Of a stretch of DNA of 57,249 bases, positions 1-8,377 are shown piece by piece. Location: positions 1 to 57,249 of the forward strand of contig CALKLO010000055.1 of NCBI GenBank assembly GCA_937991945.1, given 5' to 3'. A program made the position numbers and the translations under genes. Under the pieces are notes generated by a model. The model did no database searches. It was given only the letters and a program-made list of their open reading frames with translations, and was not told the origin of the DNA. How positions within the stretch are numbered: the stretch's first letter is position 1; each line of letters starts with the position of its first letter. This DNA is from an uncultured Granulosicoccus sp. GTDB lineage: Bacteria > Pseudomonadota > Gammaproteobacteria > Granulosicoccales > Granulosicoccaceae.

Positions 1-351
1 ATTGTCACAGGCGATCTTAACGATGTTGCTTGGTCTGCAACCACTCGCCTATTTAGACAAATAAGTGGCTTGATGGATCCACGCATCGGTCGAGGACTGT
101 TCAACACGTTTAATGCGTTTCACTGGTTTGCCCGATGGCCACTCGATCACGTGTTTTTATCTAACCACTTTAAGGTGATAGATATTCAACGACTCCCCGC
201 CATGGGATCTGATCATTTCCCTTTGCTCGTAGAGCTTGCAGTGATGAGTAGCACCACCGATGAAAGTGAGGTCATCAATACCGACATAGACGATGAGCGA
301 CTCAATAGCATAATGACAAGTGCAGTCGCACAAGAAGCCGACTCAACCTAA
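1..351 (+). CDS. Endonuclease/exonuclease/phosphatase family protein, C-terminal part
   Basis: The window opens inside this gene; frame 1 is open from the first base to the stop at 349-351, giving 116 residues. Visible motifs are those of the EEP (exonuclease III/DNase I-like) superfamily: GDLND near the start (metal-binding Asp and Asn), a WPLDHVFLS segment with the conserved Asp-His-Val, and GSDHFPL with the terminal catalytic Ser-Asp-His. The family hydrolyses phosphodiester or phosphomonoester bonds in nucleic acids, lipids or other substrates, so the substrate cannot be named. The last ~35 residues after the SDH motif are acidic and polar and lie beyond the catalytic fold. The N-terminal half lies upstream of the window, so membrane segments or a signal peptide cannot be judged. 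Confidence 0.85.
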   Translation: MVTGDLNDVAWSATTRLFRQISGLMDPRIGRGLFNTFNAFHWFARWPLDHVFLSNHFKVIDIQRLPAMGSDHFPLLVELAVMSSTTDESEVINTDIDDERLNSIMTSAVAQEADST

Positions 352-354
352 GAT

Positions 355-1302
355 TCACTGACCTTGGCTTAACTCCACTACCTCGACCATAGTTCTGCTC
401 TTTTTTAAGGTCCATACAAAACCGAGCGCCATGCCGGTTTGGACATCCGTTTCAAACAACGGACTGTCTTCATTGGCAGCGCCATTGTAGAGCCCCGTAA
501 ACGCACCTAGAAACACCACCATGTTTTTACGTGGGCGAAAGCCTAGACCCACTGATACTTTCGTTTCCAAGTAACCACCTTTGGCGTCGTACGCTGCTCG
601 ACTCGGTGTCACGAATTCGTTCTGAACTTCGTAGAAGTAATCTTGTAATTTTTCATTGGCGTAGGTAAACCCGATAGCGGCACCCACATCAACGCCTGTG
701 TTGCGAACATTACGCACGTTGATATCAAAACCTGCCTCTGCCACGATACCTTGTCGCCCGATGGAGCTGAAGTCTGTGGCAAATACCGCTCTTATTTCTG
801 ATGTGAAACGCGACTGCAATCGACTGTTTTCACCTAACTCTCTATCGAACAAACGCACTTCAAGCTCAGGGCCTATCTCAAACAAAAAATCTAAATCTGG
901 CATTCCCTCTCGCACACCGTCATCGGTGGAGCTTGCGTTGAGTGATCCACCCACTGATAAATCTAATTTTACGCGAGGGTTTTCAATAGCCACGGCACGC
1001 AAGCCACCACCACCAAAACGAACTGCTGGGGTGCGATAAATGAAAAACGGCAATGCAATGGCTCGCCTGTTTTGATCATTAGAGGCTGGGTAGTCATAAC
1101 TGCGTATTAACCCAGCACCGACGCCAAACTCCCACTGGGGCCTAAGCTTCGCACCCAGCGCCAAAGACTTGGCCGCAGTTTCAGTGGCATCAGTCTCGCT
1201 GGCCTGCACAGCGGCCTCAGCCTGTTGCGCATGTGCATGGGGCATCTGCCAAAGTGACAACAGCAAAAGCGCGCTGACTAGCGGTTGGGAAAGCTTATTC
1301 AA
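355..1302 (-). CDS. MipA/OmpV family outer-membrane beta-barrel protein
   Basis: The frame is open further upstream, but the extension lies antisense to nudC and is not signal-like. I place the start at a TTG (1300-1302) preceded by AAGAGAA; this gives a good signal peptide (MNKLSQPLVSA, a hydrophobic run, then AHA-QQ) and a 315-residue protein. The mature part alternates hydrophobic and polar residues and has the MipA/OmpV look: WEFGVGAG near the start, FGGGGLRA, repeated antiparallel-strand patterns, and a closing strand MALGFVWTLKK. The family comprises MltA-interacting scaffold proteins and osmolarity-linked porin-like barrels. It is transcribed divergently from nudC across a ~120 bp spacer. 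The TTG start is inferred; an ATG would lie only inside nudC. Confidence 0.75.
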   Translation of the reverse strand: MNKLSQPLVSALLLLSLWQMPHAHAQQAEAAVQASETDATETAAKSLALGAKLRPQWEFGVGAGLIRSYDYPASNDQNRRAIALPFFIYRTPAVRFGGGGLRAVAIENPRVKLDLSVGGSLNASSTDDGVREGMPDLDFLFEIGPELEVRLFDRELGENSRLQSRFTSEIRAVFATDFSSIGRQGIVAEAGFDINVRNVRNTGVDVGAAIGFTYANEKLQDYFYEVQNEFVTPSRAAYDAKGGYLETKVSVGLGFRPRKNMVVFLGAFTGLYNGAANEDSPLFETDVQTGMALGFVWTLKKSRTMVEVVELSQGQ

Positions 1303-1424
1303 AGTAAACAGTTTCTCTTGTCGGTAACTTTTCCAAAAAAGGTTTGGGCAGATGAAAAATTCTTTGCACAGACACGTTTCCCCTACACCTATACTAAACG
1401 TAGCTCCAGTAACAATTTCCTGCC

Positions 1425-2384
1425 ATGTTTTATACCCAAAGTACGTTAGACCGAGCCGATCATATTCGCAAAGACAGCGACACATTGAACACGCTCTGGA
1501 AACACGATAAAGCACGAATAGTACCGGTATGGCACAGTAAATCGCTGGTGGCTCAAAGCAGCTCAACAGTTGCCCCACAGGCTATGTTTCTCACTAAGGA
1601 AAACGTCCCCACATCGGGACAACGCGTTTTCTTAGGACTCGACAACGAAACCCCATTATTTGCGTTGGATGTCTCAGCGCTTGATGATGAACAATCAGTG
1701 GCTCTGGCGGCATTATCCACCACCCGTGATGGACACACTCATCCCAGCGAATTCGCCGACTTGCGCCAAGCAGGCCCGACTCTGTCAGCCCAAGACGGCT
1801 CAGCGTTAGCGTATGCGCGTGGCCTTGCATACTGGAATACAAACACCCAGTTCTGCACCCGCTGCGGTAATGCTATGGAATCGCACAATGGCGGGCATGT
1901 CAGGAAATGCACACATTCGGATTGCGCCTATCAAGCCTTCCCTCGAACAGACCCCGCGGTCATCATGTTAGTAACCTATACCCCAGCGGACAACTCCCCT
2001 CCTCTGTGCTTATTGGGTCGAAGCCCAGGATGGCCAGAGGGCGTTTACTCCACGCTAGCAGGCTTTGTTGAGCCGGGAGAAAGTCTGGAAACAGCCGTGC
2101 AACGCGAAGTGCGCGAGGAAGTCTCCGTTGAGACAACAGAAGTACGTTACGTGGCCTCGCAGCCATGGCCTTTCCCGCGCTCCATCATGTTGGGTTTTGA
2201 AGCCATCGCCACCACCACTGCCATCAAGTGCGACCCTGATGAAATAGCCGATGCACAATGGTTTACCCGCGAACAGCTGAAAGAGTTTGGCTGCTGGGGC
2301 GACGAAGAGGAAGGTAACAAGCTTCCACGACCAGACTCTATTGCACGATTTTTAATTGATCGTTGGCTAGCCGCAGCACCTTAA
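1425..2384 (+). CDS. nudC: NAD(+)/NADH diphosphatase (RNA-NAD decapping NUDIX)
   Basis: 319 residues. NudC hydrolyses NADH to NMNH and AMP and removes NAD caps from RNA. The sequence shows the family layout: an N-terminal domain, a zinc ribbon (CTRCG, then KCTHSDC about 20 residues later), a Nudix box beginning GFVEPGESLE and ending REVREEV, and the NudC-specific SQPWPFP downstream of the box, which distinguishes NADH diphosphatases from other NUDIX enzymes. The length is slightly above the E. coli enzyme (257), with the extra residues in the N-terminal domain. The gene is monocistronic, divergent from the MipA-like gene and convergent with the M48 protease gene 23 bp away. Confidence 0.93.
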   Translation: MFYTQSTLDRADHIRKDSDTLNTLWKHDKARIVPVWHSKSLVAQSSSTVAPQAMFLTKENVPTSGQRVFLGLDNETPLFALDVSALDDEQSVALAALSTTRDGHTHPSEFADLRQAGPTLSAQDGSALAYARGLAYWNTNTQFCTRCGNAMESHNGGHVRKCTHSDCAYQAFPRTDPAVIMLVTYTPADNSPPLCLLGRSPGWPEGVYSTLAGFVEPGESLETAVQREVREEVSVETTEVRYVASQPWPFPRSIMLGFEAIATTTAIKCDPDEIADAQWFTREQLKEFGCWGDEEEGNKLPRPDSIARFLIDRWLAAAP

Positions 2385-2407
2385 GTTATTTCGCAAGGCT
2401 AACACCT

Positions 2408-3271
2408 TTATTTTTTTAACAACCAGCGACCGAACTCCGCCGGCAGCGGAGTTTTTTCACCGCTATTGGGCCATTGATGACTATCGGCAATGAGCCTTGT
2501 TTGGTCGATTCGATCTTGATCAAGCGGGTGGGTACTACTAAATCGCTCATACCACTTGGGAATGAGCCCTGAAGGCTCATCGCGCCAGCTTGCAAATATT
2601 TCAAACAACTCGGTGGCGCCCGCAACATGTCCATAGGTGCCGTACAAAGCAGCCAACGCTTGCTTATCGGCCGCTAACTCCATACTGCGTGTGAACTGTA
2701 CGTTAGTGAGCATACCCGCACTTTTAAGAACATTACCAGCAGTACCCGTTCCTGCGTTGCCTGTCAGCCCTAACAACGCCACTGTACTGGCCACACCACC
2801 GCCCATTGAGGCAATTGGGTCACGATGTAGAACATGGGATATCTCGTGGGCCATAACCATTGCGAGCGTATTTTCATCCTGCATTCGATTCAACAGTCCC
2901 TTATAGAACAGTAAGTTGCCCCCGACAGTCGCAAAGGCATTGAATGTTTTTTCCGAGTCGTAGTGAACCGTCACATCCATGCCCTCAGGCATGGGCATGT
3001 TGAGCATTAGGCGCTGTGCTAGCTCATTAAGATAGGCCGTCATTTCTGGGTGCGCCTCGCTATCACCAAAAGGCGGCTTCATCTGTTCAATGACCGCTCT
3101 CTCAAACGTAAACGGAATACGCTTTGCCAGCAACGCCCCCGAAAATTGCAACAACACAACCAAAATTACAACCAACACAATCGCTGCTACCGCCATTTGG
3201 AAAAATTGCTTCAGCGGGTGAACTGACGATGTATTGATACCCTCAGGTGGTAGGTTGTTTTGATATTCCAT
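2408..3271 (-). CDS. M48 family zinc metallopeptidase, membrane-anchored
   Basis: 287 residues. One N-terminal membrane segment (about residues 25-44, rich in V, I and L) anchors a periplasmic or cytoplasmic catalytic domain. Zinc ligands are visible: HEISH at 142-146 and the downstream Glu in MELAADKQA, typical of M48 (Ste24/BepA/LoiP-like) proteases. These enzymes degrade misfolded or damaged envelope proteins. It is the last gene of a three-gene operon with two YbjQ-type proteins; only 3 bp separate it from the preceding stop. The substrate and the topology of the active site cannot be told from the sequence. Confidence 0.88.
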   Translation of the reverse strand: MEYQNNLPPEGINTSSVHPLKQFFQMAVAAIVLVVILVVLLQFSGALLAKRIPFTFERAVIEQMKPPFGDSEAHPEMTAYLNELAQRLMLNMPMPEGMDVTVHYDSEKTFNAFATVGGNLLFYKGLLNRMQDENTLAMVMAHEISHVLHRDPIASMGGGVASTVALLGLTGNAGTGTAGNVLKSAGMLTNVQFTRSMELAADKQALAALYGTYGHVAGATELFEIFASWRDEPSGLIPKWYERFSSTHPLDQDRIDQTRLIADSHQWPNSGEKTPLPAEFGRWLLKK

Positions 3272-3274
3272 GCG

Positions 3275-3772
3275 CTAAACCGTTGCGTTCACTAGTACAG
3301 GTTGTTGCGTATCTTTAATACCTTGTTGGATTGGCACCAAGGCGGTTCCATAGGCCAGCACTTCCATGGCAGCAAGGCGGCCAGTCGCTATGCGCGTGGT
3401 ATCAAACTTAATATTGAACACATAGGCGGCATTGAGTTTCATTGCCTCGTCTTTCATTCTAAGCACAGATTCTCGACGCGCTCGTTCTAACATCGATTCA
3501 AACGGTGTAACTCGTCCACCAAATATATTAATAAGCCCCGCTAAAAAGCCTTTGAAGTAATCCGAGGCAATAACCACGTTTCCGGTAACCAGTATTTGGC
3601 TATAGGGTTGATCGACGGGCGGGTAACGCGTGGCCACTACGGGCAAATGCTGGCTCGCAGCTTCGCGTTTAATGATGCGTTTAAAGTGCCTCTTCTCTGC
3701 CAGCCGACCAAATCCAAAACCCAGTATCAGCAGAATCACTACACCAACGACTTGTATGAGAATGTTATTCAT
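3275..3772 (-). CDS. YbjQ/UPF0145 domain protein with N-terminal membrane anchor
   Basis: I start this protein at the ATG at 3772 (MNNILIQVVG), giving 165 residues. The stretch upstream in frame lies inside the preceding gene. An N-terminal transmembrane helix (about residues 3-22) is followed by a basic linker and a YbjQ-like domain. The domain has ILVTGNVV, a GGRVTPFESML loop, ARRESVLRMKDEA and a C-terminal AMEVLAYGTALV strand, matching the pentameric YbjQ fold (often called heavy-metal-binding domain). The start overlaps the end of the upstream YbjQ paralogue by 8 bp, so the two are probably translationally coupled. Function is unknown; metal binding is only a family label. Confidence 0.8.
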   Translation of the reverse strand: MNNILIQVVGVVILLILGFGFGRLAEKRHFKRIIKREAASQHLPVVATRYPPVDQPYSQILVTGNVVIASDYFKGFLAGLINIFGGRVTPFESMLERARRESVLRMKDEAMKLNAAYVFNIKFDTTRIATGRLAAMEVLAYGTALVPIQQGIKDTQQPVLVNATV

Positions 3773-4085
3773 CAGTGAGCACGACGGCTGTGCCGTACAC
3801 GAATATTTCTGCAGCACCCGCTGCAATACTCGATGTGCTGTATCGGATGTTTAGGACCGCATCAGCGCCCAGCGCTTTGGCCTGCTCGACCATACGCTCA
3901 GTTGCCTCATCTCTTGAATCAGACAATAGCTCCGTATAGCCTTTTAACTCGCCACCAAAGAAATTCTTAAAACTGGCAGCAATATCGCGCCCTACATGTT
4001 TGGAACGTACCGAACTACCTTGCACGAGTCCAAGATGCTTCTCAACACGGCGATCAGGTAGTAATTCTAGATTGGATACCAGCAT
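3765..4085 (-). CDS. YbjQ/UPF0145 family protein (soluble paralogue)
   Basis: With the ATG at 4085 (MLVSNLELLP) the protein is 106 residues, the usual size for YbjQ. An earlier in-frame start would add 20 residues with no family match. Characteristic features are GLVQGSSV, a FFGGELKGYTEL loop, a helix ending EQAKALGADAVLNIRY, and a final FVYGTAVVL strand. It has no signal peptide or membrane segment, unlike the paralogue that follows. First gene of the YbjQ-YbjQ-M48 operon; a promoter should lie between 4085 and the divergent gene starting at 4162. The two paralogues could form a mixed ring, but that is inference. Confidence 0.83.
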   Translation of the reverse strand: MLVSNLELLPDRRVEKHLGLVQGSSVRSKHVGRDIAASFKNFFGGELKGYTELLSDSRDEATERMVEQAKALGADAVLNIRYSTSSIAAGAAEIFVYGTAVVLTDE

Positions 4086-4161
4086 GTACGCTCCTGCGTT
4101 GGATTCTACGAACGTTACGGGCGATGAACTTCTTAACGCCGTCAAAAGTTACACTACACGG

Positions 4162-4986
4162 ATGAGCTCAATTTGCATAATCACAGCCTTGCCAGCCGAA
4201 TCACGGGTCTTTATTGATGCGCTCAAGCTCAAGCCCATTCTAGATCACGGATGGCGACTTTATGGCAACTCGGAACATCTTTTATTGCAAACGGGCTTGG
4301 GCAAGCTCAAAGCCTGTGCCGCTACCAGCGCTTTGCTGCATCATCGAGGCGATATTAGCGCCATCGTTAATGCAGGCATTGCAGGCGGTCTAGCACCTGT
4401 TGGTACAACCCTTTTAGGGCATCAAATTGTTGATCAGGGTAGCGGTTACAACGGATACCCTCACTTACCGCCACAGCGTGTTGTGCAAGCCATACCCACG
4501 ACAATCGTCGAGACGCTCGAAAAACCTTCCTCAGACTATCGGGCAGGTGTTGTTTTTGATATGGAAGCCTCTGGCATCATGAGCGCCGCCGCAACGTATC
4601 TAAGCTCCGGCTCCATGCAGTTTGTAAAAGTTATCTCAGACAACTCAGAGACACCGTTAGAGCAATTTAAACCATCTACTGTGACACCCCTTGTCGAATT
4701 AGCACTACCTACCGTATTGCAATTATTAGAGTGGTTTGCTCAAGACTCTCACGCAGTGCAACATCAGCACGACATTAAAACCTATGCTGAGCAGGTCGCT
4801 AGCTGTGTTCACCATACGGTTAACGATAGCCATCAGCTACTCAGGCTATTGCAACAATATCGTACCCTTGCCGGTGAACTACCAGAGTACTCATCACTAA
4901 GCCATTTTGAGAATGCAACAGCCCTAAAGCAACACCTACATCGTGCTATCGCTTCAATGCCGTTAGATTACGGAAAAACATCGTAA
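4162..4986 (+). CDS. Nucleoside phosphorylase/nucleosidase-like protein
   Basis: Start at the ATG at 4162 (MSSICIITALPAES); the longer open frame upstream is antisense to the YbjQ gene. 274 residues. The first ~190 residues resemble the PNP/MTA-SAH nucleosidase fold: ALPAE at the N-terminus, GLGKLKA, NAGIAGGL (phosphate or ribose-binding loop), VFDMEASGI (the Met-Glu that contacts ribose) and VKVISDN (the catalytic Asp region). The C-terminal ~80 residues are a helical extension not needed by the nucleosidase fold. The stop overlaps the start of the photoproduct-lyase-like gene (TAATG), so the two are translated together. The substrate is unknown; a role in clearing 5'-deoxyadenosine or a damaged nucleoside is inference from the neighbour. 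Confidence 0.72.
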   Translation: MSSICIITALPAESRVFIDALKLKPILDHGWRLYGNSEHLLLQTGLGKLKACAATSALLHHRGDISAIVNAGIAGGLAPVGTTLLGHQIVDQGSGYNGYPHLPPQRVVQAIPTTIVETLEKPSSDYRAGVVFDMEASGIMSAAATYLSSGSMQFVKVISDNSETPLEQFKPSTVTPLVELALPTVLQLLEWFAQDSHAVQHQHDIKTYAEQVASCVHHTVNDSHQLLRLLQQYRTLAGELPEYSSLSHFENATALKQHLHRAIASMPLDYGKTS

Positions 4987-5969
4987 TGGATACTATCTAT
5001 ATTGAACACGAAGTAGCCGAGCACCCGCGTACGTTACGGATATGTGCTCGATACCCAAAAGCTCGACTAATACCCATCGCTAGGTACTCTGACGTATTCA
5101 ATGCTCGAGTACAAAATTTCCGTGAGCAAAAGCAAAACCCTAGCCTGATCCTTGCAAAAAAGCCTGGCAAACTGATTCACCCAACGCCGCCCGGTTATCA
5201 TATAGGCGGGACAAACAATTACTATTTTTCGCATATGCTCAATTGCGTATACGACTGCCGATATTGTTTTCTACAAGGCATGTACCAATCGGCCAACTAT
5301 GTTGTCTTTGTAAATACCGAAGACTTTCTAGAAGAAATAAAGCGTACCGCCAATGCGCACGAGACACCGAGTTGGTTTTTTTCAGGCTATGACTGCGACT
5401 CTCTTGCACTGGATCCGATAACTCACTTTGTAAACGACTGCTTGGATTACTTTGAAAGCGTTCCCAATGCATTTTTAGAACTTCGCACCAAGAGCACACA
5501 AATACGCCCGTTACTCAATCGAGACGCTTTAAACAATGTTGTTGTCGCCTACAGCCTGTCCCCTGCATCCATTGTTCAGGAAGAAGAACATGGCACCCCA
5601 TCATTAGAAAAACGCCTCGACGCTCTAAAAACGCTTCAAGACAAGGGCTGGAAAATTGGGCTACGATTCGACCCTCTCTTATACGCAGACAATTTCTCAG
5701 AGCTCTATTCACAGTTCTTCGACCAAGTATTCGATGCACTGGATATGACTCAGGTACATTCGGTGAGCTTGGGTGTATTTCGCCTACCGAAAGGTTTTCA
5801 TAAAAAATTGGTCCGCCTATACCCTGACGCTAAATTGTTAGCAGCCCCCTTGTCCTTACGCGATGGCATGATGACCTACCCTATGGATGAAGAAACCACC
5901 ATGAGAGAGCTATGCATGGAGAAGCTGTCGAGCGTCATCAGCCCTGAGCAATTCTTCCCATGCAGTTAA
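4986..5969 (+). CDS. splB: Spore photoproduct lyase-like radical SAM protein
   Basis: 327 residues. A CX3CX2C radical SAM cluster motif is formed by C87, C91 and C94 (NCVYDCRYCFLQG). A further cysteine at 137 (GYDCDSL) lies at the spacing of the H-atom donor Cys of Bacillus-type SPL (cluster at about 90/94/97, Cys at about 140). The overall length also fits SPL. In spore formers the enzyme splits the thymine dimer 5-thyminyl-5,6-dihydrothymine. Homologues in non-sporulating proteobacteria are known, but their role is unsettled. It is coupled to the nucleosidase-like gene by a 1-bp overlap and followed by an SDR gene after 37 bp. The ada gene nearby supports a DNA-repair setting. Confidence 0.82.
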   Translation: MDTIYIEHEVAEHPRTLRICARYPKARLIPIARYSDVFNARVQNFREQKQNPSLILAKKPGKLIHPTPPGYHIGGTNNYYFSHMLNCVYDCRYCFLQGMYQSANYVVFVNTEDFLEEIKRTANAHETPSWFFSGYDCDSLALDPITHFVNDCLDYFESVPNAFLELRTKSTQIRPLLNRDALNNVVVAYSLSPASIVQEEEHGTPSLEKRLDALKTLQDKGWKIGLRFDPLLYADNFSELYSQFFDQVFDALDMTQVHSVSLGVFRLPKGFHKKLVRLYPDAKLLAAPLSLRDGMMTYPMDEETTMRELCMEKLSSVISPEQFFPCS

Positions 5970-6006
5970 TTTTTTATTTCAACAAACACACGTCACAATA
6001 ACTGCC

Positions 6007-6711
6007 ATGAAAAAAAGATGCGTACTGATCACCGGTGGTAGCCGAGGCATTGGACTAGCCTGTGCTCAAACGCTTGCGGATAATGGATTCACCACGGTAA
6101 CGTTTTCACGAACCCCCGCAGAGCAGCCTTTAGAATTCAATACACACGTAAGTGTTGATCTAACCGACTTAGCCGCAACGTCAAAGGCTGCTAGACAGGT
6201 GCTTGCGCAATTTGATATCAGCGCGCTTATTTGCAATGCAGGTCGTGGCGATATCGGCTCGTTAGAGAATTTCTCAAGCCAACAGATTCAAGACAGCATT
6301 ACGCTTAATTTAATAAGCCCATTATGCATAGCTCGCGAATGCCTACCTGCGTTCCGAAAACAAAGCCGTAGTGATATTGTATTTATAGGTTCTACCAGTG
6401 CGCTCCAAGGTGGGCGTTACGGCTCTGTGTACAGTGCTGCAAAATTTGGCTTGCGTGGTGTAGCCCAATCGCTTACGCATGAAGTTGCTGCCGCAAATTG
6501 TCACGTAGGCATTGTTCAACCTGGCATGGTCAGAACCACATTTTTCGATAACCTGGATTTTGAACCTGGTCCAGAAGAGGCCCATGCATTGGAAGCAAAT
6601 GATGTTGCTAGTGCCGTAAAAAGTATGTTGCTATCGCCTGACGGTGCGGTGATCAACGAACTCGTTGTTCAACCCCGACAACACGTGGTCCAAAAACGAA
6701 AAAAACTATAA
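6007..6711 (+). CDS. Short-chain dehydrogenase/reductase (SDR)
   Basis: 234 residues, classical SDR. The N-terminal cofactor motif is TGGSRGIG. A downstream NAGRG corresponds to NAG, GSTSAL holds the catalytic Ser, and YSAAKFG is the catalytic YxxxK. PGMVRT follows at the usual spacing. NAD(P)H-dependent oxidoreduction of a carbonyl or alcohol is expected; the substrate is not predictable. The C-terminus ends in a basic KRKKL tail. It lies 37 bp after the photoproduct-lyase-like gene and may share its transcript. It converges on ada with 12 bp between stops. Confidence 0.85.
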   Translation: MKKRCVLITGGSRGIGLACAQTLADNGFTTVTFSRTPAEQPLEFNTHVSVDLTDLAATSKAARQVLAQFDISALICNAGRGDIGSLENFSSQQIQDSITLNLISPLCIARECLPAFRKQSRSDIVFIGSTSALQGGRYGSVYSAAKFGLRGVAQSLTHEVAAANCHVGIVQPGMVRTTFFDNLDFEPGPEEAHALEANDVASAVKSMLLSPDGAVINELVVQPRQHVVQKRKKL

Positions 6712-6723
6712 TAGAGCGGCTTG

Positions 6724-7791
6724 TTACGTCGGCTTAGAGTTTTCTTCTTTTTCATCCGTTAGCAGTGCACGCTTTCGTTCAACACCCCAGCGATAACCCG
6801 ATAATTCACCACTAGCCCTAACAACTCGGTGACACGGGACAATGACCGCCAAAGGGTTTGCCGCACAAGCCGTAGCAACAGCCCGTGACGCCTTAGGCTT
6901 ACCTATGCTCGTAGCCACCTCTGAATAGGTTGCGGTTGAACCTGTAGGTATCTGTCGTAGTGCTTGCCAGACTTGCTCTTGAAACGCTGTGCCTTGAACA
7001 TCGACTGATAAATTAGCATTAAGCGATGGCGTATCGATTTGCTCTACAACCGATGCGATAACAGGTTCTAGCTTTTGTGTGTCGCGTACAAGTGTGGCTT
7101 TTGAAAACCGGGTTTCGAGATCCTCAAGCATGTGCTGTTGCGTGTCGCCAAACAAAATACAACACACACCTTTGTCGGTACACCCGACGACAATTTTTCC
7201 ATAGCGTGTTGTACCAAACCCATAGCGAATATGCAGGCCGTCCCCCTTGCTTTGGTAACGCTTAGCGCTCATGCCTAGTCGCTCAGCACCCTCAGCATAG
7301 TAAGTCGAGGCACTTTCATAGCCCGCCGCATAAACAGCCTCAGTGACTGTTGAGCTTGCATTCAAGGCACGTTCTAAGTCTTGCGCTCGCGCAGCCTTTG
7401 CATACGCCTTTGGGCTTAATGAAAGATAGTGCTGAAAAAGCTTTTGAAGGTGGTATCGACTGACGGACAACTGGTCAGCTATATCCTCTACCTTAGCTGA
7501 TGAGGGGGCGTTTTTAATTAGCTGGCAGGCATCCTCCACTAACTGAGCCTGTCTAACGGCCAATGGCGCTTCGTCCGATCGACACCGCTTACACGCTCGT
7601 AGGCCTGCGTCGGTAGCCTCGTTACGTGTACTAAAAAATACCGTATTAGCTCGCAAAGCAGCTTTCGATGGACACGACGGGTAGCAATAGACGCCGGTTG
7701 ATGTCACACCATAAAAAAATTGGTCGTCGGCAGCCTTATCTCGGCTTTGTACTGCCAACCAACGTTTTTGAACGGTATTGTAAGTAGGCAT
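6724..7791 (-). CDS. ada: Bifunctional Ada: methylphosphotriester/O6-methylguanine methyltransferase and AraC-type activator
   Basis: With the ATG at 7791 (MPTYNTVQKR) the protein is 355 residues, against 354 for E. coli Ada. Four zinc cysteines sit at 36, 40, 67 and 70; the first takes the methyl group from DNA phosphotriesters. An AraC-type helix-turn-helix occupies about 85-180. The C-terminal methyltransferase carries IVPCHRV with the acceptor Cys at 320, almost exactly the E. coli position. All three functional parts are intact, so it should repair alkylated DNA and induce the adaptive response. The gene stands alone on its transcript, between the SPL/SDR genes and the thioredoxin operon. 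Confidence 0.94.
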   Translation of the reverse strand: MPTYNTVQKRWLAVQSRDKAADDQFFYGVTSTGVYCYPSCPSKAALRANTVFFSTRNEATDAGLRACKRCRSDEAPLAVRQAQLVEDACQLIKNAPSSAKVEDIADQLSVSRYHLQKLFQHYLSLSPKAYAKAARAQDLERALNASSTVTEAVYAAGYESASTYYAEGAERLGMSAKRYQSKGDGLHIRYGFGTTRYGKIVVGCTDKGVCCILFGDTQQHMLEDLETRFSKATLVRDTQKLEPVIASVVEQIDTPSLNANLSVDVQGTAFQEQVWQALRQIPTGSTATYSEVATSIGKPKASRAVATACAANPLAVIVPCHRVVRASGELSGYRWGVERKRALLTDEKEENSKPT

Positions 7792-7880
7792 AGGAGCGTG
7801 CTCCAAGAAGCAAATAAGCGGTGGAGCGCTATAGTAGCGCCCCACTCAACTGCCTACATCTAACAATGTGTTCCCAAATA

Positions 7881-8354
7881 CTAGGCCGCTGGCGGAAACC
7901 TTCGAGAAAATAGACTCTCCAGCTCTTCAATGGTTTGTAGGCCAAAGACAGTATCCACAAGGTTTCCTTCAGCGTCAAACAACAACAAAGTTGTTTTTTG
8001 TACGCCGTATTTCTCCTGCAAAGCACGGCCTTTGGCAGACACGATGTCTGCTATGCGGAATTCGATCGCTGGCTGCCCATCAAGCACGTTCGAAGCCCGC
8101 GACTTAAGACGCCGACAAATAGGGCATCCCGTATCGTGAATTTGCACAACAACAGGCTTGCCAGCACCGATGCTGGTCAAATCATGCAGTTCACGCTTTT
8201 TCGTGTCATAGCCAGAAATTGCACCGGCAGCAACACCCAAAACTCCAAGAGCCACAGCGGACTTAACAAATAGCCGTCGCTTATTTTCAGTTGGCAAACG
8301 TCCAAAACGCTCCAGAGCGCTTGGTTCTTTAGGTGCTTCTTTTTTGCGTTTCAT
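7881..8354 (-). CDS. Thioredoxin-fold protein with N-terminal Tat-like membrane segment
   Basis: 157 residues. A basic N-terminus carries KRRLFVK (23 onwards), a twin-arginine-like motif, followed by a hydrophobic stretch (about 32-48) lacking an obvious cleavage site, so it may stay anchored with the C-terminal domain in the periplasm. The thioredoxin domain has CPIC at 77-80 after VVVQIHDTG, then a helix and a TLLLFDAEGN strand. The equivalent of the cis-Pro is not clearly recognisable. It is the last of five genes in the sigma-factor operon, 23 bp after the DsbA-like gene. It probably acts in periplasmic thiol exchange. Confidence 0.78.
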   Translation of the reverse strand: MKRKKEAPKEPSALERFGRLPTENKRRLFVKSAVALGVLGVAAGAISGYDTKKRELHDLTSIGAGKPVVVQIHDTGCPICRRLKSRASNVLDGQPAIEFRIADIVSAKGRALQEKYGVQKTTLLLFDAEGNLVDTVFGLQTIEELESLFSRRFPPAA

Positions 8355-8377
8355 GAAATTTCACCGTGCTCCCTTGA

